Assembly (NCBI GenBank): GCA_905250115.1
Contig: CAJNOI010000102.1
Span: forward strand, 1-64,000
DNA from: Adineta steineri
Taxonomy: Eukaryota; Rotifera; Eurotatoria; Adinetida; Adinetidae
DNA length: 64,000 bases
Direction: 5' to 3'
Shown here: in pieces, positions 12,344-23,514 of the stretch
Layout: every line of letters starts with the position of its first letter
How positions within the stretch are numbered: position 1 is the first letter of the stretch
Translations under genes and position numbers: made by a program
Notes under the pieces: generated by a model
Databases searched by the model: none
The model's input: only the letters and a program-made list of their open reading frames with translations
Told to the model about the DNA's origin: nothing

Positions 12344-13190
12344 TTAGTTCATTGAAATGTTTTTATTGTTGTTGTTGTTAAAGAATTCGGTTGTGCTCGA
12401 TAATGGAAGAATTTGAATTTGAAAATAAATTCTTTCAAATGTTTTAGAACAGAATAAATAAATCCAAAATGATGTACCATTTGTTAATAAAGTAAATAAT
12501 GTAAGAATCACTAAAATAAGAAATTCATAACTTACTCTTACATGTGTCTTAACCATGGATTATGTAATCATTATATAACAATATACTACTCATTTATATA
12601 AGTATCATACGAGTTACAACACATACTATACAATGACGACATCGTAAAAATTGTTGAAAATTATACCATATTAAAGTAAATAACAATAATGTTAATACAG
12701 CTGACATAAAATAATAACCAATAATTACTATAGACATTTATAATTTGAAGTGAACTTTTACAAACAAATGTTGCTGATGACGGTTGATAATTCGTATTAT
12801 ATATTGGTATTGGAATAAATATTGAAAGATGAATAATAGCGGTAGATATAATTATTAATCTTTGCCATTCAGTATTTAGTAATAATATAAGAAATTGATA
12901 AAAACCTGCAAAACAATTATACATAAAACTAAAACAACCACCTGACTATGTTAATCAAGCATTTGTTTTACACCCAAATAATGATCGATTCATGTTATCA
13001 ATTCCATTTAATATTCGAATAATAATTGTCCATAAACCGGTGTTTATAAATAATAAACTTCCTATGGATGTACTAACCATAAATAATGCATCTGGATGTT
13101 TATTTAATGGTGGAATACAAAGAAAAACAAAATAATTGCATAAATTGCCAGTTGTAGTTATTAGTACTATGAATCTACCGAAAGTTATAT
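12344..13190 (-). pseudogene. Rhodopsin-like GPCR relic
   Basis: Read on the minus strand, 13190-12980 translates as an intact helix 1-2 region (NYFVFLCIPPLNKHPDALFMVSTSIGSLLFINTGLW), ending near the extracellular cysteine before helix 3. Two stops follow. Then 12924-12664 encodes a helix 4-5-like segment (NTEWQRLIIISTAIIHLSIFIPIPIY), and 12556-12344 a helix 7-like segment with a TM tail motif (FWIYLFCSKTFERIYF). The helix 6 region and the joins are missing. The order and motifs resemble the bdelloid peptide-GPCR-like families seen intact elsewhere in this window. Probably a dead copy; unrecognised introns cannot repair the stops that I see. Confidence 0.55.
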
Positions 13191-13614
13191 ATAAAGAGCT
13201 CTATCAATATCCGAAGACATTTGATAGGTCATTAATAATCTTCAACACAAAATATATGAATATCCTTTTTAGAGTTAAGATGAATCGAGATTAATTGGAA
13301 TAAACAATCTTTATCTCTATTTATATTGTTTTCTTTCTGAGCGTTAAAGAGGAATTTGAGGGGTGGATGTGGGTATGAGAGCATCATGATCAACTGACAA
13401 TCACATCCACACCCATCCTATTTAAACTGCAATGTTATCATTTATAAGATAATCATGATTATTTATTTTTTCTAAAGATAAATAAAATACAATCCGCATA
13501 TATTGTCTTTTTTCGAAAAGTCAGCAACGATCACAATACTTTTAAAGGATTTGATTGAAATGCAGTTCTACACTATTTTCTTTATTTATACAATCAATTG
13601 CCATGATCTTGCAA
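13191..13614. other. Intergenic region with palindrome
   Basis: No exon recognised. It contains the telomere-like palindrome at 13351. Confidence 0.5.
13351..13421. repeat. Telomere-like palindrome
   Basis: Arms GAGGGGTGGATGTGGGTATG and CACATCCACACCCATCCTA with a loop of about 25 bases. It lies about 200 bp beyond the 3' end of the minus-strand gene ending at 13615. Confidence 0.7.
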
Positions 13615-14400
13615 TCATTCACAGTAATATTTATGAAATTGATCATATAAGTACTGTGTAAATTCTCGGGATAAATTTCCAAAATTAATGCTAACTTTAC
13701 GTAACGATTGAGTATACCATACACTTGTGAATTTAACCTTTTCTGGAGTCAGAAATACCACTGGTACATAATATGACATTTCTTCGGCTAGGCCTTGTAG
13801 AGTTTTTTTATTTAATTGATTGATTATTCGTCCGCCTAGAAACATTCGTAATTTATCGATATCCTGAAATGCACAATCAATAATTTGCACCATGATTACG
13901 ATGATCTCACGATACAATGCTTGAATGTCGTTATTCGCAATAACTGACTGAATAAAATGACGAGAAAACAGACGAATGAAACGAATTAAATTCGATACTT
14001 TTAAATCTGTCTCATTATTGATGTAACGTTTAGCATTAGTAGAAATAAAAAAATGCTGTTTTTTGCAGAACTGTCATGTACAATTCCATGTATACCATTC
14101 TTTACACAAATTTTGTTGATGATAGGCTTCAGAATGATCATAAGCACAATAATATGGATCATGAAATCCATTCGATACAATTGTGTGATAACAAATTTGA
14201 CCATCACATAGCTTATTGTATATGTGTACATTAGATTTTAAAGTACTATTACTACTTTCATGTAGATACACAAATAGAAGTAGACCTTTTTCAAGATTAA
14301 TATAATTGGCTTCAGCATTGGATTTATAGAAATCATCACAATTGTAAACAGAACTGATTTCGAATGCTCCAATTTGTGTATTTGAATAATTCGTAGTCAT
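13615..14400 (-). pseudogene. Unknown protein gene with one in-frame UGA
   Basis: From the ATG at 14400 the frame runs MTTNYSNTQIGAFEISSVYN to EWYTWNCT and meets TGA at 14074-14076. It then continues open in the same frame (QFCKKQHFFISTNAKRYINN...) to a second TGA at 13615-13617, about 261 codons in all. Both halves look protein-like: cysteine-containing N-half, amphipathic C-half with LYREIIVIMVQIIDCAFQDID. I do not recognise the family. A polypyrimidine tract plus AG (ending at 14417) sits 17 bases before the ATG, so the 5' end may be an exon or a trans-splice acceptor. The single stop could be a recent nonsense mutation, a sequence error or recoding; no selenocysteine element was identified. 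Confidence 0.45.
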
Positions 14401-14436
14401 TTTGTCAAGTAAATATCTGAGCAGAAAAGAAGACAA

Positions 14437-15746
14437 TTAAATTAGAACAAAAATAACCTGTTGTAAATATCTATTATTTTAATAAATAAAAATCACTAAC
14501 ATTCTAAGATCTTTATTTTACTGATCCTTTTTGTTTTCAAGGTAATTGAATGAAGATTTATATATTTTTAAAGAAAACTAAGTTCTTAACATTCATTTGG
14601 GGATTTGATTTTGTCTATGTTGGGAGTATAAAACGATGTAAAATGACATATAGTACTGTGAATCGATATTTGTCTATATATGCATATACATAAAATGGAC
14701 AACGAGATTGTATGCAAAGATAAGTGAAGAAGAGAAAAAAAGATCATAATAACGAGGCTAGTTTATTAGATTGATAGTCAGTGTGTTAACGGAGATCTTA
14801 AGAGCATTATAAAAATTTACATACATTAACTACAAATTCTTTAGAAATAATCCGATGGAAACAACAATATCCTAAAACCTATCGATATCACACTACAAAA
14901 AAAAGTAACAGACATACAGAAGAGTAGATTCGAACTATGCTTTTAACATGAGTCATATGTATCACAAAAAAAATGTGTTGTATGTTGTGAAGCAAAATGC
15001 AACGCGTTTTATATTCTTCTCCAGTAATTACTTGAATTTCTTTGTTACTCTTGCAATTTCTTATAATCATTGTAGTTTCTATGTAATTGCCATTTTTGTG
15101 CAACTATTTAGAAATTTTGAAAATTGCATAGTAACTATAGAATTTTTTCTATGACTACCATCGTTTTCGGCTAGTGTCATATCTAAGAGGATATGCCTTA
15201 TTATAACATTCATATATTTACCACGAAACTGTACACTTCTTATGATACTTTATTGTGAGCGCAACCATGCTTTTCGATGATACGAAATGTTTAAAAATTC
15301 TGATAACTATTAATATTGATTTGAACGTACTCTAAAATTTTCTTGTAAGACTGGACTTACTTATCTTGAGAAATAAGGATTTATTAATCGAAAAGTGTAT
15401 AAATCAATTAAAGTGAATAATTTATTTACTATTTTATTCCATATTTTCACATTTTCTTGAGAGCGTGGATGTGGCTGTAGTTAAGATACTCCCGCCCACA
15501 CCCTCAAGAAAACGAAAGAAATATATATGTGAAACATATATTAACACCATCTATAAAAAGGAAAAGAAAGAACTAAAACAAAACGAACGATAACTATCTA
15601 TGTTAATACGTCATATATTGTATCCAATCAGTCAAGAAAAAAAATAAATTCAGAAAACAAATTATGCCTCGAGTATTATCTGAGAAAAAATAAGAAATCT
15701 AAATTATTAAATTCATTTAAAAATTCTTTGTTTCTATAGATAAATA
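14437..15746. other. Intergenic region with palindrome
   Basis: No exon recognised in about 1.3 kb. It holds the palindrome at 15452, some 250 bp upstream of the F-box gene. Confidence 0.5.
15452..15512. repeat. Telomere-like palindrome with long flanking pairing
   Basis: The outer arms TTTTCTTGAG and CTCAAGAAAA pair perfectly. The inner arms GCGTGGATGTGG and CCGCCCACACC pair imperfectly. The CTTGAG/CTCAAG border recurs in many copies. Confidence 0.7.
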
Positions 15747-17455
15747 ATGAATCATATTGAAAATTTATCAAATGAAATTTTTTACGAGATATTTGATTAT
15801 CTAGATGGTTGTGCTATTTATCAATCATTTTCAAACTTAAATATTCGTTTTCAAAACCTCATAATACATTCAACTTTCTATCTAAAAGTTCAATTTTCAT
15901 CCAAATCTCAATCAAACTTAACAATCAAAGATCGTTATGAACGATATATTTTACCTAATAAACATCGTATTATTTCATTTTACTGTGATAATGAACTATA
16001 TTATGAAGAATTCATTCAATTAGCTCCATTTAATTCAACATTTAATTATTTAGAATCGATTATTCTTAAAAATATTTCAACATTTCAATTTATTGATCTT
16101 TTTATCTATCTGAAATCCTTACCACGTCTTTCATCATTACAAATTTTCTTTGATGATTGTGATGATGATATTGGTGATATCTTTCAACTTCTATTTCAGT
16201 TACCTTTCTTAAAATACCTCAAAGTAGACACCGGTGATTATGAGAATTCTTCTTTAACTCTTCCAGTGGCAACAAATGAACAATATACATCAATTGAATT
16301 CTTCGTTTTCTTTCATTCTTTAACTCTTAATGAATTTCGTCGTCTATTGTCTTATCTACCTCGATTAACTCATTTATATTGTTTTACTATTATGGGTTTT
16401 GAATCTAGAAATTCAATCGAACTCTTCACAAATATAAATAATTTAGTTCAATTCAATTTATGTATTCATGGTCTTCCATGTAATTTATGTCAAGCATTAC
16501 TTTCAAAATTAGCATTACAATTAAATATATTAAGTGTGACTGTTTTTAATAAAGATAAACGTTATTTAGATGCAAATCGATGGGAAGAATTAATTCGGAA
16601 GAATATGCCACATTTGGAAAGATTTAGTTTGTGTTGTAGGGAATATATGGATGAAAGTTTTCGGATAACTAATTATCATAAAACAATTCCGAATTATTTA
16701 TTACCATTTTAGATGGAAAAACAATGGATATTTCGAATTGTAGTTGATGATGATGAAATTAATTATTCTATTTTTTCTTATAAGTATCCATCGATTTTTT
16801 AAGTTTCTTTTTATTAATTCTTTTGTACTTTTTTAGTCAAGACTTTTATGATTTTGAAGAACATTTATCTTATGATAGACATTCTTGTCCTGGTGTGAAT
16901 TTAAATATAATTAATTTAAATAAAAAACAAGTTTATATTAATCGACTTAAGAGTTTATTTAAAATTATCAATGTAACTCGATTAGTAATTAAATGTTCGA
17001 TCAATTCTATGAAAGCATTTATTAAAATTCTTAAAGTATTACCAAATTTAATGATGTTATGTGTAACATTTTTAACACATCCAGACGAATTTCTTCGTGC
17101 TGAAGAAGATATGATTGAACTTCGTCGATGTGTGGAAAAGAGTGAGATTACAAATGTAACAATAGTAAATATAGAAGATAGTGGTTATGTGGACTTTATT
17201 ATTGATCTTTTTCCACAAATGAAATCATTTTCAATACAAATAATTGCTGATTATAATCTTTTATCAGTTACTGAATGGATATTAGACAGAATCAAAATGA
17301 ATAAAATGTCTCATCCAATGAAAGTTTGTATTATGGTCGAAAATGGAACAGATGATCTCATTGAAAAATTATATGAAATGATTGATTCGAAGGAATTATT
17401 GAAGAATTATACAATCTTTCGAAAATTAGATATATTTTATATTCAATGGAATTAA
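15747..17455 (+). pseudogene. F-box protein gene with one in-frame UAG
   Basis: Exons 15747-16783 and 16837-17455 with a 53-bp GT-AG intron give 551 codons. The N-terminus (IENLSNEIFYEIFDYLDGCAIYQSFSNLN) is an F-box, which recruits SKP1 in SCF ubiquitin ligases. The remainder is leucine-rich and typical of the large bdelloid F-box families. The frame meets TAG at 16710-16712 between NYLLPF and MEKQWIFRIVVDDDEINYS and then continues in frame to the intron. Sister proteins, as far as I remember them, have FW.E.QW at this place, which would need TGG. The gene is otherwise intact, so the lesion looks recent, or it is an error. A polypyrimidine tract and AG end 7 bases before the ATG. A short product of 321 residues would keep the F-box. 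Confidence 0.65.
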
Positions 17456-17536
17456 ACTCTTATTTTTTTTATCTTACTACTATTTTTATTTTATAATCTT
17501 GCTTATATAGATTTACAGGAGTTTATTTATTTTGTT

Positions 17537-17610
17537 TTGAATGGTGTGGGTGTGGGTTTGAGTGTGTATGAAATATTAATAGTACACCTACACTCACCCA
17601 CAGCCTCAAG
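17537..17610. repeat. Telomere-like palindrome, hAT target
   Basis: Arms GGTGTGGGTGTGGGTTTGAG and CACTCACCCACAGCCTCAAG, about 80 bp past the F-box gene stop. Its right border CTCAAGAT was duplicated by the adjacent hAT-like insertion. Confidence 0.75.
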
Positions 17611-17612
17611 AT

Positions 17613-18034
17613 TAGGGATGGCACTTTATCTTTACTTTGGCAGGTAAAGTAAAGTAAATTTCTTTACTTTACTCGATAACGTAAAGTATATCAACTTTAC
17701 TGTACCCGGTAAAGTAAAGTTCAGATGTTTTACCAAAAATGTAAAATCAAAAGAAATTAATAAAAAGTGATATTTTGACCATTTTTCTAGTTCACTTTAC
17801 TTTATTGAATAAAGTCAAGTACTTATCCGGTAAAGTGAAGTAAACTAGAAAAAGTAGTCGAGATATCACTTTTTATTAATTTCTTTTGATTTTACGGTTT
17901 TGGTAAAACATCTGAACTTTACTTTACCGGGTACAGTAAAATTGATATACTTTACTTTATCGAGTAAAGTAAAGAAATTTACTTTACTTTACTTTCCTTT
18001 TTCAAAGTAATATAAAGATAAAGTGCCACCCCTA
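17613..18034. mobile_element. hAT-like foldback MITE (422 bp) with perfect 8-bp TSD
   Basis: Flanked by identical 8-mers ctcaagat at 17605-17612 and 18035-18042. Terminal repeats are TAGGGATGGCACTTTATC at left and TAGGGGTGGCACTTTATC reading in from the right. Nearly the whole element is an inverted repeat of CTTTACTTTACC-type units around a centre near 17815. The TIR and the 8-bp duplication fit non-autonomous hAT elements. No coding capacity. Confidence 0.85.
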
Positions 18035-18176
18035 CTCAAGATTTTCTCAATTTATATTTATTGTGAAAATCAACAGTTTCATCATCAATGAGCTGAACAA
18101 TATAATAAAGTAAAATGAGAAGAAATAATAATAAAGCAACAAAAAAATGATTACAGACCAGAGACCGGCGGGATGC

Positions 18177-18330
18177 GATATCAATACTGTACCGTACCGT
18201 ACCGTACCGTCTCGGGACGAGACGGTATTGAAAAAACAAGAAGTAGGGCGGGACGGGACGGGACGGTATCGATAAGCCGCGGTACGAGACGGTATGCGGT
18301 ATCAGATAGCTATACCGCTCTCCCGTGTCG
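18177..18330. repeat. TACCG/CGGGA low-complexity cluster
   Basis: Dense repeats of gtaccg, gacgg and cgggacg, including four tandem ccgta units near 18191 and cgggacgggacgggacgg near 18249. A related stretch (gacggtacggtatttcgcga) reappears at 19305-19335, so the two may be the ends of one element of about 1.2 kb. Higher GC than its surroundings. Confidence 0.5.
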
Positions 18331-19395
18331 TAGCAAAAAGTCTTTTGGTAATGTTTCTCAGAGACCAATCATTGTATATTTTTTATCTGTATTTAAATAT
18401 TGTTTATATATCAGCTTGTACGCGTAACGTGTCACCTCAAAAGTGGAAATTTTTAGCCATAATTTTGAGAGTTTTCCATCACCACCATCCGAATCACATC
18501 TCGAAATGTATCCAAAACTTTTGATTTTCGTTAGCACATATGATTAATTATATCTTTCATCTTTTTACACATTTCTCGAGTCCGTAATAAAGAATTATAT
18601 GGAATATCCGTCTAGATCATGTCATTGCCACATCTCACGGGTCGAAGTAGTACAAAATAAATTTAAAGCAGCTTCGACTGACGGAGAACATGCTAGTAAA
18701 TATCTTACTATATGAAGCAAAGTATTAAAATGAAATCTCGTTTCCCACATTTTTATTTATGGTAACAACAAAATACAAAAGATTTAGCTGCGTCATCGCG
18801 TTACATTCATGCAAGCAGTCTTCCATAGAGATGAAACATATATTTTAGAATTTTGTTTCTCGATCGAATACCTCAAAGTGTTAGCTAAAAACCTTAGTGA
18901 AGCATAGTTTTTAATATAGGATATATTAGACGAATAAAGAAGAATAATCATCTCGCTCTCAATTTTATGGTCCTTTTTCGCCATCGCGTTATGCTCGGTA
19001 TTCTTTTTCTGATATTCTTACAACTCATCCAAACAATTTCACAGTTTCTGACATTGTTAAGAAGGTAGAAGTCTATCTTCCAACGAAAGAGTGAATTTTT
19101 TAACTCATAAATGAAAGCAGAATAACTGATAAGAATGTGGGCAAAAAGTCATCGCGTAACGCTTGTACTAGTTGATATATGAAAATGTTTTTATTGATGT
19201 GCTCATAGTTTGTATTTGTTGTCAACATTCTTCAAAAATGTAATCTATATATGGAATACAACAGATAATAGCCCGTTTAAAAACAAGCTAGAAAAAATGT
19301 TCTGACGGTACGGTATTTCGCGAGACGGTATACTATAAACTTCATACGGGCTATTTCCATGGGGTTTCTCCCAAAAAAAACACAAGTATCTCCAA

Positions 19396-19495
19396 NNNNN
19401 NNNNNNNNNNNNNNNNNNNNNNNNNNNNNNNNNNNNNNNNNNNNNNNNNNNNNNNNNNNNNNNNNNNNNNNNNNNNNNNNNNNNNNNNNNNNNNN
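19396..19495. other. Assembly gap (100 N)
   Basis: Exactly 100 undetermined bases, a conventional scaffold gap of unknown true size. Confidence 0.95.
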
Positions 19496-20030
19496 TTTTT
19501 TCTTCTGTAATTGAGATTTTGTAAGTATTTTTAGAATCGGTTACAAAGGAAAAGACATGAATATTTTGAGTTAGATTATGTTTATCACGTGCGATGATAA
19601 TATCAACGAAAGAAATATGACAAACAGATTTTAAAGTTTACGATCACATTCAAGAGAAAATGAAAGTCAGCAGTTAAATAAAAACAAAATACATCGATTT
19701 ATCTAGTTAAAAATATCGTCATAGCTAATGTTTAATCGTTATATGTTTCATAGTAACGAACCTCAATAAATAGAATACAGTTCATTTACACAAGCGACAT
19801 AAACATTTAGTTTAGTAGATCTTAGCACAATATTATGAGACAATCAATTATTTTATATCTTGATAACACACAACGTTGAATAAATTGTTTTGAATATGTT
19901 TTTTTTGGAATCTACTATACAAATAATCTATTTTATTCTAATAGAAAAATCTTCTTCGATATTTTTTTCTTTTTTATTTATTTTGCACATTCCAAACTTA
20001 ACTAAATTCTCATGTCAACTGTGGCATAGA

Positions 20031-20112
20031 CATCGTCTTGAGGGTGTGTATGAGAATGTAACAAAGAGCAATAGATGTTTACACCCCCACCCACACCCTC
20101 AAGATTTTCGAT
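20031..20112. repeat. Telomere-like palindrome
   Basis: Outer arms CATCGTCTTGAGGGTGTG and CACACCCTCAAGATTTTCGATG, with extra CCCCCACCC units in the right arm. It lies about 220 bp upstream of the glycosidase gene. Confidence 0.75.
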
Positions 20113-20329
20113 GTCCGTAGAGATGCAGTATTCTCTTTTTTGATAAATACACAAGAGATAACGTTCTTGATATTGAAGCTGTTAGCAAATACACCTTGAT
20201 GTATTCGTTGGTTTTTGAAATAGACCATCTTATCTCTGAAGAATAAAGAAAAAAAAAGAGGTATGCGAGATAAAAATCTTTACTTAACTAGCCACCAAAT
20301 AAAATAAAACATTATTATTCTTATTCGCA

Positions 20330-22317
20330 ATGATGAATATTATTCAGTATACGTCGTTATTTTTCGCTGGTTACTTTATTCTCAGCAGCGCTGATCCAAT
20401 TACCATCGAAGTGAGTTGGTCGGCAAAAGATTATCCTCTGCATACTACACCAAGCCTACAGATCGTCACTAATCCACTTGTATCAAGACAATTTTCACCT
20501 GTTAGTAAAAAGATATTTGACAATTTAGCACAGCTCAATGCTGAATATACGCGATTCGCTGCCTGGTTTCCCTATCCAAAAATGGCCGTGGCTGAACTCG
20601 ATCCACCATCAGGTTTAGCCCAATGTGGCAATGCTGGCGAAAGCTACCCCGTTCAACTGTCCTGCCGAAAGAGTGGTGGAACAATTAGTAGTATTGACTT
20701 TGCTTCATATGGAACAGCAACTGGTGCCTGTGGCCAGATGAAACAAGGTACTTGTCATGCAACGACTACTATGGATATTGTTAAACAAGCATGTCTCGGT
20801 CAACAAGAATGTAGTGTTCCGGCTTCATATCAAATATTCGGAGATCCTTGTAAGTATAGAGATTTCGTTTTCATTCATAAATCTTTCTCTTATAGGTTTT
20901 GGAACACACAAGAGACTGCTCGTTCAAATCCAATGCAATCCACCACAAAACAATACCTATTGGAATTTCACCTATGTAGATCCGATGTTTCAAGATTTTC
21001 TTCAAGCAACCGATGGCCATTCACGTATTGTTATGTTTTCTACTCAACCTACGTGGTTGTTCAAACTGGATACGCCTCATATCTACCCCGATAATGTAAC
21101 AGAAACTGATTGGGGATATCCGCAAGGTACACAATTTGTCGATGATACAATGCAAGCACTCGGTGATTACTATGGCCGTCTTACGGCATGGTATACTCGA
21201 GGTGGTTTCATCGATGAATATGGAGACAGACATGTATCAAACTATTCATATAAGTGGGATTACACTGAAATATTCAATGAAATTGAAGCTGAACATCAGA
21301 TGACTCCAGAGGTATATACGCGAGCGTACGATGCCGTGATTCAGGGTATTAGAAGACATACCAACAATACTGAAATGAAATATGTTGGAATGGCACTTTC
21401 AGGTATGTCCCAAGACGAAATATATAAGAAGATGTTTTTTTTTAAATACATAGGTCACTATGAATTCAATTGGTATCGTTACTTTCTTAATCATTCAAAT
21501 CATGCACCAGATATTCCACTGGATATGATTTCCTATCACTTCTATGCTTCCAGCAAGACAAGAACAGATCCACTCGATTACGAAGCATTCTTTCCTCAAC
21601 TCGATACTTTCACAGATGAAATCCGACAGATCGAAGTTATTCGAAAGGAACTTTCACCCGAAACAAGAACTACTATTGATGAACTAGGAATAATCCTCCC
21701 GGATGATAATACACCCGGTGCACCTCAATTTCCATTGGTCTTTTGGAATGCTGGTGCAGCTTACTATGCTTATGCATGGGGTAAAATATCTCGACAAGGC
21801 ATTGATGTTGTAGGACACAGTCAACTGGTAGGTGAGTATCGTTCATTTCATGTCAGATTTCAGTCTTCAGAGAGAGAAAACTGTTTTTTTTCATCTATTA
21901 GGTTATCCAAATCTACCTGATCTTCAACTTGAACCTCAATTTCCTAGTGTTGCTATGTTGAATTGGACCACAGGAGAAGGAACAGCCAAATACTGGGTTT
22001 CAAAATTACTAATCAATACAACCGATATCGACAATGATCAAGCAGTTATCACGCGTACATCTGATGTGGGTGAAAAAAACTTGTTCAGTCAAGCATTTGT
22101 GACTAAAAATGGTCGTCGATGGGTATTGATGGTCAACAAAAGATTTGCTGATATCAACGTAGTATTATCTGGCTGCACTGGTGGTACAATGCAAGTCGTT
22201 AATGAAGCATCTGGCTTTGGTCCTGCAACAGTGTCAAAACTAACATCGGATCAAATTCTCTTGAGTGCGTTTGCTGTGGCTGTGGTTCATATGCCTGACA
22301 GTGAATTGATGATTTGA
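20330..22317 (+). CDS. Secreted GH-A-like glycosidase with nested SUEL lectin domain
   Basis: Four exons: 20330-20849, 20896-21402, 21454-21831 and 21902-22317, with GT-AG introns of 46, 51 and 70 bp. They encode about 606 residues. A signal peptide (IIQYTSLFFAGYFILSSA) is followed by a barrel start (FAAWFPYPKMAVAELDPPSG). Next, at about residues 95-188, comes a galactose/rhamnose-binding lectin domain (IDFASYGTATGACGQ, GTCHA, C.GQQECSVPA, FGDPC). The barrel then resumes (NNTYWNFTYVDPMFQDF). EIFNEIEAEH (Glu302) and TTIDELGI (Glu419) are placed like the acid/base and nucleophile of clan GH-A retaining enzymes; the fold looks GH39-like. C-terminal beta-rich domain ends VAVVHMPDSELMI. The 51-bp second intron is open and in frame, so retention would add 17 residues. 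The substrate is unknown; the lectin suggests galactosides or rhamnosides. Confidence 0.8.
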
Positions 22318-22437
22318 GAGCAGTGTTTTGATACTTTCTATCTGTCATAATATATACTATCTAAAATAATAAAATATGATGATGAGGCGTATGCCTTCTC
22401 GAGCTTATTCGTGCAACTATTTTTCATCAATTCTAAA

Positions 22438-22478
22438 TGTGGGTGTTTTGTTTTTCTACCCATCCATCTTGAGGATGT
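22438..22478. repeat. Degraded telomere-like palindrome
   Basis: Short arms ATGTGGGTG and ACCCATCCATC around a T-rich loop, followed by cttgagg. Probably an eroded family member. Confidence 0.35.
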
Positions 22479-22962
22479 GAGTATTGCATTAACCTTTCAA
22501 AAAGTAAACTAATTCTCTCTAATTTATTTTGCTTTTCTTTAGATCATTAAAAACTCAGTTAAACCATTCATGTAAATTAAAATAAACTAACCCCTATATA
22601 AAATGTTTTAGTATTATTTTTAATCGATATATTATATGTAGTTTTACTTTAATAATTTCTTTTTGTTTTGCTAAAAGAATAAAGGAAATCATTCAACTGA
22701 TTTAAATAAAAAGGCAAAAGATAAAACTTTGCCATAGTTATAAATTATAATTTATGTGTTCACACATTTTTTCAAGTCGGACAAAAGACAAAAAGAAATT
22801 TATGTAAATTATATTTCTTATTCTAGTCAACATTCTGTAGTATTAAATCTGAAAGCTAAATTGAATTATTACAGACTTTTTAGAAGTTCTTATATTCAAT
22901 ATTTTTCTTCAGGAGTCGAGAAATCCATGTCTTTTTTCGTGATATTCGGAGTAAGTTAAAAG

Positions 22963-23034
22963 CTCGGGTGTGGGTATGGTTTGAGCGATTACAGGCATGA
23001 ACATCCAGACCCACACCCTCAAGATCGTTGTTGA
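22963..23034. repeat. Telomere-like palindrome
   Basis: Arms CTCGGGTGTGGGTATGG and CCAGACCCACACCCTCAAG with a loop of about 25 bases. Confidence 0.7.
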
Positions 23035-23514
23035 TAAAGACAAGATGTGTTTCGCACGCACATTCTCATCTACACAACCTGAAAGCAAAATATATGAAGT
23101 GATACGAATTTAGTTTGCAAGATGGCAGAAATAACTTTCCGTAGACATATCTATTACGAAATGATTTGTCTTCGAAATCTAATTATGATATAGTGAGAAA
23201 GCCGAGGGTGACGTATGAAACAACCATCACCGAGTCTTCTTTCCAGATGTATCTAAGAATAAGTAAAATACGAACTATTGTTCTTTGACAATAAAAAATT
23301 CATGTTTGAGTGCGAGGAAGAACGAGAACAGAAAAAACAACGTTTTTTATACTGCTTGTTTTTTTTTCTTTTTATCTACGAATGTGGGTAGAATCAAAAG
23401 AGTTTTATCGTATGCCGAAATATATATATACGAGACAGGTGTATTGTAAACTGGTCATAGACATAGAGAACTTTATTATTTTGCGGCATCTTTTCTTCGT
23501 GATAGACAATAATA

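Larger units (their letters stand above)
17456..20329. other. Repeat-rich gene-free region
   Basis: No exon is recognised. It contains palindromes at 17537 and 20031, a hAT-like foldback at 17613, a TACCG-rich cluster at 18177 and a 100-N gap. The motif catcgcgttac or its reverse recurs near 18421, 18793, 18980 and 19150, possibly parts of an unidentified element. Confidence 0.5.
22318..23514. other. Intergenic region with palindromes
   Basis: No certain exon. It holds a weak palindrome at 22438 and a good one at 22963. A 5' untranslated leader of the UAS gene may lie at the right edge. Confidence 0.45.

Noticed and set aside
18036-18524. Overlapping open frames across the TACCG cluster
   Set aside because: They follow the repeat and change frame with it; low-complexity translation only.
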